Positions 6,446-11,765 of a DNA stretch of 11,765 bases are shown piece by piece. Origin of the DNA: Thermomicrobiales bacterium (GTDB taxonomy: Bacteria; Chloroflexota; Chloroflexia; Thermomicrobiales; UBA6265); the NCBI GenBank assembly GCA_030446955.1, contig JAUJMG010000101.1, forward strand, positions 1 to 11,765, given 5' to 3'. Position 1 is the stretch's first letter. Every line of letters begins with the position of its first letter. The translations under genes and the position numbers were made by a program. Under the pieces are notes generated by a model that made no database searches, was not told the DNA's origin, and was given only the letters and a program-made list of their open reading frames with translations.

Positions 6446-7893
6446 GCCCCGCTGAACCGACGGTCGGAACGGGTGGCGGTGAAGGACAGGGCCAACAGGG
6501 CGAAGTGCAGATCGGCGGCGCCTCGTAACGTCAAGTGCGGGTCGAAGGCAGTCAGGACGGCGATCACCGCCAGGCTCACGAAGCCGGCGATGGCGGCGAC
6601 GCCGATCGCATCGGTTCGACGGCGGGCGATCCTGGCGGTGGCCCGAAGGTTCGTGACCACATAGACCACGAAGGCGAACAGGAACGGCAAGCCGCCGACC
6701 CAGAGCAACCAGGCGTGGCCGCTCTCGATGAAAATGAACTCATCGGTCGTCCCTGGCAGTGGGATACGGGCGGCAGGGCGTACGCCGAGCACGTAGTTGA
6801 AGTCGCGGCCGAGGACGGGAAGGACGTAGGTCTCCAGATTGTCGACGCGCGCCACCCAGCTCCCTGGCATTCCGGCGGATGAGGAAAACCCGCTCAATCG
6901 GCGAGAGATCACTGGGTACAGCGCCAGTCCCGCTACCGGCAAGGTCGGCAAGAGCCATAGCAAGGCCCGGCGCAGTTGCCCGGTCACCACGCCCCAGGCC
7001 ACGACGCCCACGAGGAGCCCTAGCGCCCCGGAGAATTGGCCGGAGGCCAGGCTGCCGAAGACGAACAGGATCGAAAGACCAACGAGAAGCCACACATGGC
7101 GGCTCCTTCCCCGAACGAGGAACCCAGCCGCCAATGCCAGGTTGAACACCATGATGTCCGCCATAGCTTGAGCATGGGCGACCGTTGAGGTTCCTCGAAT
7201 GCCGAGCGCTCCAGTGTCACCATCCGGCGCGTAGAGGGAGGCGAGCAGCTCGGGAACTCCGAAGAGGTCGAGGGACTGCAATATGCCCACCAGAGCCACC
7301 ACGCTGCCGGCCGCCATGCACAGCCAAAGACACCGCTGCGCCTGGTGCTCTGTCCGGATGCTCGTGCGGACGATGAGGTAGACGGCGTAGTACTTCCAGA
7401 GGGTGAGTGTGTAGAGCAGGTCGTCCTGGGTAACCACCTCGCCCCGCACCACCAGCCACAGCAACGGCAGCAACGAGCCGGTCGAGAGCAGGAGCAGGAT
7501 GGCGCCGTCAGTCGTCCTCAGCCGGAGCCGCAGGGCTTGGCCATGGGCCAACTGCACCAGGCCTCGGGCGATCAAGGCGCAGCCGAAGAGCACGGCGAGG
7601 GCCTCGTTGGGCCGCAGGACAGGAAGGAGCGCATCGCGGTTGATTCCCACCACCAGTGGTGTGGCGGCCAAGAGGATGTACGCAGCCATCGGTGGATGCA
7701 GAAAGGTGAGGACCAGCAGCGTCAATGCGGTGATTGCCACGACACCGAGCAAAGGCGCCACGGCCAGCACCGGCCCCAACAAGACCAGTACCAGCGAGAC
7801 CGTCAGCCACGCCGCCACGCTGCGGCCCCCGTTCGGGCCACCCGCACCCTTGAGGCCCCACTGGCGGCGGGGCAACACAACTGGGAAACTCAC
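6442..7893 (-). CDS. Wzy-like polysaccharide polymerase / O-antigen ligase-family membrane protein
   Basis: A 483-residue integral membrane protein with roughly 11-12 membrane segments starting at about residue 27, consistent with the Wzy/WaaL (O-antigen ligase-like) family, which joins repeat units on the outer face of the membrane. Such proteins diverge strongly, so the call rests on topology, length and context together with a large extracytoplasmic loop (about 326-390). That loop contains WVARVDNLETYVLPVLGRDFNYVLGV (split here as W346, R349 and N352, then LGRDFNYVLGV), like the W..R...W/Y..........G.G region of Wzy_C, and is followed by ESGHAWLLWVGGLPF (390-404), like the conserved His before the next helix. 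GTG 7893 is the start; it overlaps the upstream stop as GTGA and no Shine-Dalgarno sequence precedes it, which suggests translation by re-initiation from the glycosyltransferase gene. Its own stop overlaps the flippase start as ATGA. Confidence 0.8.
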   Translation of the reverse strand: MSFPVVLPRRQWGLKGAGGPNGGRSVAAWLTVSLVLVLLGPVLAVAPLLGVVAITALTLLVLTFLHPPMAAYILLAATPLVVGINRDALLPVLRPNEALAVLFGCALIARGLVQLAHGQALRLRLRTTDGAILLLLSTGSLLPLLWLVVRGEVVTQDDLLYTLTLWKYYAVYLIVRTSIRTEHQAQRCLWLCMAAGSVVALVGILQSLDLFGVPELLASLYAPDGDTGALGIRGTSTVAHAQAMADIMVFNLALAAGFLVRGRSRHVWLLVGLSILFVFGSLASGQFSGALGLLVGVVAWGVVTGQLRRALLWLLPTLPVAGLALYPVISRRLSGFSSSAGMPGSWVARVDNLETYVLPVLGRDFNYVLGVRPAARIPLPGTTDEFIFIESGHAWLLWVGGLPFLFAFVVYVVTNLRATARIARRRTDAIGVAAIAGFVSLAVIAVLTAFDPHLTLRGAADLHFALLALSFTATRSDRRFSGA

Positions 7894-10280
7894 GGGGGAG
7901 CTTGACCGGCCGGCCTAAGCAGCCGAATCAGTAGCTCGACATGGGCGTCGAGCGTGTGGCGTTGCTCGATCAACTCTCGGCCGGCCCGGCCCATCCGACG
8001 ACCCTCGTCAGGATGGTTGAGGAGGTATCCGATGGCCCTGCGCAGGGAAGCGGGATCGCGGGGGGAAACGTAGATCCCATGCACGCCGTCAACCACCACG
8101 TCGACCTGCCCGGTGGTACGGGTAACCACGACGGGCCGAGCCATGGCCATCGCCTCGATGATCGTACTCATGCCGCAGTCGGAATCGACGTCGTGGAGGG
8201 GAACGACCACGAGACGCGAGCGGGCGTAGAGCGCCCGCAGCTCGAGGGGGCTGAGTTGCTTTCGCAGCCGCACGTTTGGTGGCAGACCCTCACGCTCGAG
8301 CGCCTGCATCCCCTCACGAAGGAAGCGGTGACCGAAGCTCCGACGGAGCAGGTCGAATCGCGCCGGGTCAGCGCCGCTGTCGACGTCAGATGCGCCTGCG
8401 CTGCCCTGAGCCAGCACAATCGTGCCGACCGCCAACTCCACGTCGACCTCCATCCCTCGGACTGCCTCCATGAGGGTCGGATAGTCGCGAGCTTCCATGC
8501 CCACTGCGCAGATCAGGTTCTCGCCCGAGTCCGGGCCGGGCCGCCAGAACGTTTCGTCCACCGGCAAGGGGACGAGGTGAAGCTTCTCCGGGGGGACGCC
8601 GAGACGTTCGATGGCGATCTGCCTTTGGACACTGCTGGAGTTGAGTATCGCCCGTAGCTTGGTGTGGGCCCGAAACGTCCGGATCAGCACCGCCTTTTTG
8701 GGCCGCGACAGCCAATCGGACACGAGTACCAGGTCGAGAGGCCGACGTCCGAGCTTCGCGACCAGAGCCAGCGGCACGCCCAGCCGGTCCGCCCACGCGC
8801 AGATCGTATGCGCCTGGGAGCCTCCGAGAAGCGCCTCACAGACCTGGCCAGCGGGCATGCTGATCGTTCCAACCAGCCACCGAGGGAGCCACCTTGCGCT
8901 GGTGGCCATGTGGTGGCTGTCGATCACCTTGGCGTCCAGCAACCTGGCCACTTCTACGTAGGCACGACGCGGGCGCCGGCCTGCGGCCGACTGGGCTGCC
9001 AGCTCGGCGACGGACGGCTGACCGGGGAAGCTCGTGACGAGTAGCACCGTCTCGGCACCGGATTGCTCCGCCGGCTGGGCTGGTCGACCCGCCGTCCGGG
9101 CGACCTCCGAGCTCCTGACGAGCTGGTTCACCACGGCAAGATACCGCTCCCGTTGCCGGGCCCACCCGTGGGGGGCGGCCGTTCGGTATGCCTGGGCCGC
9201 CAGCTCAGCACCTAGGTGCTGATGTTGGTGGAGGGTCCGGATCCCTCGAGCGAGATCGAACTCATCGCCAGGCGTGAAGAGCACGAAGCACGACTCATCG
9301 AAATAGGCCTCGACTGAGCGGGTCCGCGACACGATGGCCGGCTTCCGCATGGCGATGAAGTCGTACATCTTGTTGCACAGCGTGAGATCTCGAAAGGCGT
9401 CTCTTCGCATGGCCACCACCCCAGCGTCAGCTTCGGCGATCCCCTGCACGAGCTCCTCGACGGGGACGAAGCCGTCACTGAAGAAAACGGAGCCGCCGAC
9501 TCTCAACTCCTCCGTAAGACCACGGAGCTCGGCCGACGCCGAACCGTCTCCGTAGATGCTCAGCCTCAGGCCCGGAATCTCCTCCCCTAGGAGGGCCACT
9601 GCGCGAATGATGGTGTCGAGTCCGTAGCGCGTTTCGAGCGAACCATGACTGACAAGCCGGAACTCCGCATCGGGCTCGCGGTTCCGGTGCCGTCGGTGAT
9701 CGAAGATCGACTCGTCAGACCCATTGAAAACGACTGATACTCGGTCTTCGGGTGCGCCTCGAGCCAGGAACACGTCCCGCATCTGATCGGTGCAGGTGAT
9801 GGCGGCGTCGGCAAAACGAATGCTTGCCTGCTCGAGATGGGCGAGGAGCCTCACCATGGGGTGGCTAGGAGCGGTCCCGTACTTGCTGGCGAAGAATTCG
9901 GGCATGCACTCATGGAGGTCGAGTAGAACCCGAGCGCCCAACATTCGGGGCACCAACGCTGCGAACACCAGCGGGTCGGGCAACGAGTTGACCTGCACGA
10001 CGTCATACTTCCGGCGCAGATGCAAGGCGCTGACCAGCGCGGCAGCAAGGATGAAGAAGCCTGCGTACTCGAGGAAGTAGCGGACCGGCCCCGTGCGGCG
10101 CCTTTGGAGCGACAATCGCCAGATTTTGAGCGCTCCCGAATGATGGTAGCGCGGTTCCCCCTGACTCCTCAGGCAGATGACATCCACCTCGTGGCCCGCC
10201 TCGAGGAGAGCACTGATCTCCCGTCGAACGCGGGTGTCCAGAGGAACGTGGCCCTGACGGATCAAACAAGTCCTTGCCAC
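7890..10280 (-). CDS. Tandem two-module glycosyltransferase (GT4-like + GT4-like fusion)
   Basis: A 796-residue protein, about twice the usual length of a GT4 enzyme, made of two GT-B glycosyltransferases in series. Module 1 (about 1-390): RQGHVPLDTRVRREISALLEAG split as HVPLDTRVRRE (11-21), VVQVNSLPDPLVFAAL (94-109), DLHE (121-124), FNGSDESIF (185-193), SHGSLETRYGLDTI (211-224), IYGDGS (242-247) and CNKMYDFIAMRKPAIV (302-317), where Asp 307 stands at the usual second Glu. A proline/alanine-rich linker (about 391-408) follows. Module 2 (about 410-796): a divergent N-terminal half, then VPLPVDETFWRPG (570-582), VVVPLHDVDSDCGMSTIIEA (691-710; D701 and E709 in place of EX7E) and ARPVVVTRTTGQ. 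No stop or frameshift lies between them. Each module may add a different sugar of the repeat unit. The start GTG 10280 has an AGAGGA site 4 bases upstream. It lies 53 bases after the acyltransferase gene and overlaps the polymerase start by 4 bases. Confidence 0.85.
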   Translation of the reverse strand: MARTCLIRQGHVPLDTRVRREISALLEAGHEVDVICLRSQGEPRYHHSGALKIWRLSLQRRRTGPVRYFLEYAGFFILAAALVSALHLRRKYDVVQVNSLPDPLVFAALVPRMLGARVLLDLHECMPEFFASKYGTAPSHPMVRLLAHLEQASIRFADAAITCTDQMRDVFLARGAPEDRVSVVFNGSDESIFDHRRHRNREPDAEFRLVSHGSLETRYGLDTIIRAVALLGEEIPGLRLSIYGDGSASAELRGLTEELRVGGSVFFSDGFVPVEELVQGIAEADAGVVAMRRDAFRDLTLCNKMYDFIAMRKPAIVSRTRSVEAYFDESCFVLFTPGDEFDLARGIRTLHQHQHLGAELAAQAYRTAAPHGWARQRERYLAVVNQLVRSSEVARTAGRPAQPAEQSGAETVLLVTSFPGQPSVAELAAQSAAGRRPRRAYVEVARLLDAKVIDSHHMATSARWLPRWLVGTISMPAGQVCEALLGGSQAHTICAWADRLGVPLALVAKLGRRPLDLVLVSDWLSRPKKAVLIRTFRAHTKLRAILNSSSVQRQIAIERLGVPPEKLHLVPLPVDETFWRPGPDSGENLICAVGMEARDYPTLMEAVRGMEVDVELAVGTIVLAQGSAGASDVDSGADPARFDLLRRSFGHRFLREGMQALEREGLPPNVRLRKQLSPLELRALYARSRLVVVPLHDVDSDCGMSTIIEAMAMARPVVVTRTTGQVDVVVDGVHGIYVSPRDPASLRRAIGYLLNHPDEGRRMGRAGRELIEQRHTLDAHVELLIRLLRPAGQAPP

Positions 10281-10284
10281 GAAG

Positions 10285-10290
10285 TCCTCT
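10285..10290 (-). promoter_or_regulatory. Ribosome binding site of the tandem glycosyltransferase
   Basis: AGAGGA on the minus strand, 4 bases before GTG 10280. It is in the only non-overlapping junction of the minus-strand operon, a 53-base gap in which nothing else is visible, and it supports GTG 10280 as start. Confidence 0.5.
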
Positions 10291-10333
10291 CAGTCACTGT
10301 GCTTGCTCAGCCCGGCCGTTGACTCGCCGCGGA

Positions 10334-10996
10334 TCAGCTGCGTACCCCTGTCCAGGCGTACGCCCGCTCGTAGTGACCGGCGAAGCAATCCATCTCGTCC
10401 CGCCGACCGCGCGGCCGTGCTGGGTTACCGACGACCACCTCCCCAGGGGCGACCGAGCGGGTTACGACCGACCCGGCGCCGACCAGAGCGCCGGCACCGA
10501 TCACCACGCCCGGGAGCAGCGTTGCACCAGCCCCGATGCTGGCCCCATCTTCCACCACCGGCCCCTTCACGCAGTCGAGATACCGCGGACAAGGGGGGTG
10601 GGGGTCATCAGTGAATGTCACTCGGGGACCGATGAAGACGTCATCGCCCACCACCGCCGACGACAGGAACGCCGCCGAGTGAATCCGCGTTCGGCTGCCG
10701 ATCCGGTTTCCAGGCTCCACATGAGCGCCGGAGCCGATCGACGAGCTTTCACCGATGATGTTTCCCTCGCGAACCAGCGCTCCGTGTCCGACGTGGACCC
10801 CTGGTCCCAATATGGTTCCCTGGTACAACACGGCATAGGCTCGCACGACTACGCCCCGCTCGAGCACCAGCGGTTCCTCGTCTGGATCGGCGGTGGGATG
10901 ACCCAAAACACATGGGCCGAGGATCCGAGCTTCCTCGAGTCCGACCACTGGGCCGAGGATCTCGACGCCGTTCACACCCTGGATGCCGCCGGTCAC
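10334..10996 (-). CDS. Left-handed beta-helix (hexapeptide repeat) acyltransferase, WlbB/WbpD-like
   Basis: A 220-residue protein built almost wholly of hexapeptide repeats ([LIV]GxxxX pattern), for example ILGPCVLG, TILGPGVHVGHGALV, NIIGESSSIGSGAHV, NRIGSRTRI, VVGDDVFIGPRVTF, and near the end GASIGAGATLLPGVVIGAGALVGAGSVV broken here at residues 151-178. After FTDDPHPPCPRYL (128-140), the helix resumes and ends in VVGNPARP (188-195), as in sugar N-acyltransferases of the WlbB/WbpD, PglD and VioB type. With an NAD-dependent oxidoreductase directly upstream, the best guess is N-acetylation of a 3-amino sugar nucleotide (acetyl-CoA donor), the last step toward a 2,3-diacetamido-uronic acid. The aminotransferase needed between these two steps is not in the window. 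GTG 10996 overlaps the oxidoreductase stop as GTGA; a second GTG seven codons later is an alternative start. O-acetylation of another sugar cannot be excluded. Confidence 0.8.
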   Translation of the reverse strand: MTGGIQGVNGVEILGPVVGLEEARILGPCVLGHPTADPDEEPLVLERGVVVRAYAVLYQGTILGPGVHVGHGALVREGNIIGESSSIGSGAHVEPGNRIGSRTRIHSAAFLSSAVVGDDVFIGPRVTFTDDPHPPCPRYLDCVKGPVVEDGASIGAGATLLPGVVIGAGALVGAGSVVTRSVAPGEVVVGNPARPRGRRDEMDCFAGHYERAYAWTGVRS

Positions 10997-11765
10997 GAAG
11001 CCAGGGGCTGTCTCGTGTAGCTGGCTCCGCTTGCACGAGGCACCGCCGTGTCAATAGCCACAGGTAGCCCACCCTCTTGCCAAGACCGCTCGGCCGCCTC
11101 CAGCGCCTCCACCACGTGGAGGCCGAAGTAGCCGTCGGAGCGGCAGGTTTCGGTTCCGTCGATGCACGCCAGGAAGTGAGCCAGCTCCTGGGCCAAGGGC
11201 TCGCGAGGGGGGATGAAGGGTGCCAGCACGTCACCGTGGCGGTAGGTGAGCTGGTGCTCACCGAAGCCTTCAGGATCGGGGATGACCACGCCCTTGTCGT
11301 AGATCTTGACCGGCTCCTCGTTGTTGAGGTCGTCGTAGACCATCATCTGGTGATCGCCGACCAAGACGGTGCTGCGCGTCTTTCGAGGTGCCAACCAGGA
11401 GACGTCGACCGATGCGACGACACCGGAAGCGAAGGAAAGGTTGACGAACGCCACATCGAGGGAGCCCGACTGCACGACAGAGCGTCCCGAGGTCTGGGCC
11501 GAGAGTGGGAACTCGCCGAGGAGATGGAACAGGATGGAGAAGTCGTGGGGGGCCAGGTCCCAGATCACTCCCACGTCCCGCTGGTGGAGCCCGAGGTTCA
11601 GGCGGGACGAGGTGGCGTACTGGACTGTGCCCAGCCTGCCCTCTCGCAGGTACTCCCTCATGCGCTCCACCCGAGGGCTGAACAAGAAGGTGTGGCCCAC
11701 CATCAGTACGCGTCCCCGTTCCTCGGCACAGGCCACCAGGCCACGGGCCTCGACCACCGAATTCG
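10993..11765 (-). CDS. Gfo/Idh/MocA-family sugar-nucleotide oxidoreductase, WlbA/WbpB-like (N-terminus off right edge)
   Basis: The last 256 or so residues of an NAD(P)-dependent oxidoreductase. The window begins just after the point where the EKP motif of the Rossmann domain would be (NSVVEARGLVACAEERGRV split: SVVEARGLV, then ERGRVLMVGHTFLFSPRV). The C-terminal alpha/beta domain follows: GRLGTVQYATSSRLNLGLH, then DVGVIWDLAPHDFSILFHLL, whose His in the PHD motif matches the conserved catalytic-region His of the family. Near the end EPLAQELAHFLACIDG and YFGLHVVEALEAAERSWQEGG are also typical. WlbA/WbpB enzymes oxidise the 3-position of UDP-N-acetylglucosaminuronic acid; the neighbouring acyltransferase supports that assignment, but other family members make other keto-sugars. 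The reading frame is open to position 11765, so the gene continues upstream, and the first roughly 95 residues, including the nucleotide-binding motif, are not seen. Its stop overlaps the acyltransferase start by 4 bases. Confidence 0.85.
   Translation of the reverse strand, partial: NSVVEARGLVACAEERGRVLMVGHTFLFSPRVERMREYLREGRLGTVQYATSSRLNLGLHQRDVGVIWDLAPHDFSILFHLLGEFPLSAQTSGRSVVQSGSLDVAFVNLSFASGVVASVDVSWLAPRKTRSTVLVGDHQMMVYDDLNNEEPVKIYDKGVVIPDPEGFGEHQLTYRHGDVLAPFIPPREPLAQELAHFLACIDGTETCRSDGYFGLHVVEALEAAERSWQEGGLPVAIDTAVPRASGASYTRQPLAS

Noticed and set aside
7345..8657. Plus-strand frames opposite the polymerase and tandem glycosyltransferase genes (186 and 238 residues)
   Set aside because: Gln/His/Arg-rich antisense readings without recognisable domains; the minus-strand frames carry family motifs and coupled starts.
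10274..11020. 248-residue plus-strand frame opposite the acyltransferase gene
   Set aside because: The minus strand encodes unmistakable hexapeptide repeats; the plus frame is a His/Asp/Arg/Pro-rich mirror of them.
11759..11764. EcoRI-type GAATTC site at the right edge (another at 75-80 or nearby at the left) as a cloning junction
   Set aside because: Both sites lie inside continuous, sensible coding frames, so they need no special explanation.

Overview
The window is GC-rich and densely coded, uses GTG and TTG start codons freely, and carries the N-terminus of a DivIVA-domain protein at its left edge. Together these suggest a high-GC actinobacterium. A non-Streptomyces lineage such as Acidimicrobiia is possible, but this is inference and no marker gene settles it. 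The gene content is that of a Wzx/Wzy-type exopolysaccharide or capsule locus. No tRNA, rRNA, CRISPR array, insertion sequence or integrase was seen.

Layout: (1) positions 1-112, minus strand, start of a DivIVA-domain protein running off the left edge; (2) 113-271, divergent intergenic region with a repeated 10-mer and a possible leaderless promoter; (3) 272-4721, plus strand, a fused Wzz/BY-kinase chain-length regulator, a GT4 glycosyltransferase and a secreted GH5-like glycoside hydrolase with an N-terminal Ig-like (IPT/TIG-type) domain; (4) 4722-4749, a hairpin between convergent genes; (5) 4748-11765, minus strand, read right to left: Gfo/Idh/MocA sugar-nucleotide oxidoreductase (N-terminus missing), hexapeptide-repeat acyltransferase, an unusual protein made of two glycosyltransferases in tandem, a Wzy/O-antigen-ligase-like polymerase, and a MurJ/MviN-type flippase. 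Three of the four junctions in this operon are 4-base stop/start overlaps (NTGA).

How the genes may work together (inference): the oxidoreductase and acyltransferase resemble the WlbA/WbpB and WlbB/WbpD steps that make acetamido-uronic acid nucleotide sugars. The three glycosyltransferase modules build a lipid-linked repeat unit, the MurJ-like protein flips it, the Wzy-like protein polymerises it outside, and the kinase sets chain length. The secreted hydrolase may trim or release the polymer. The initiating phosphoglycosyltransferase and the rest of the sugar-nucleotide pathway are not in the window and presumably lie outside it.

The points most worth a second look are the tandem glycosyltransferase fusion, the MurJ homologue in which a usually acidic position appears to be Asn, the hydrolase with a foldable leader having mutually exclusive pairings, and a coding-like small ORF (or frameshift) at the end of the kinase gene.
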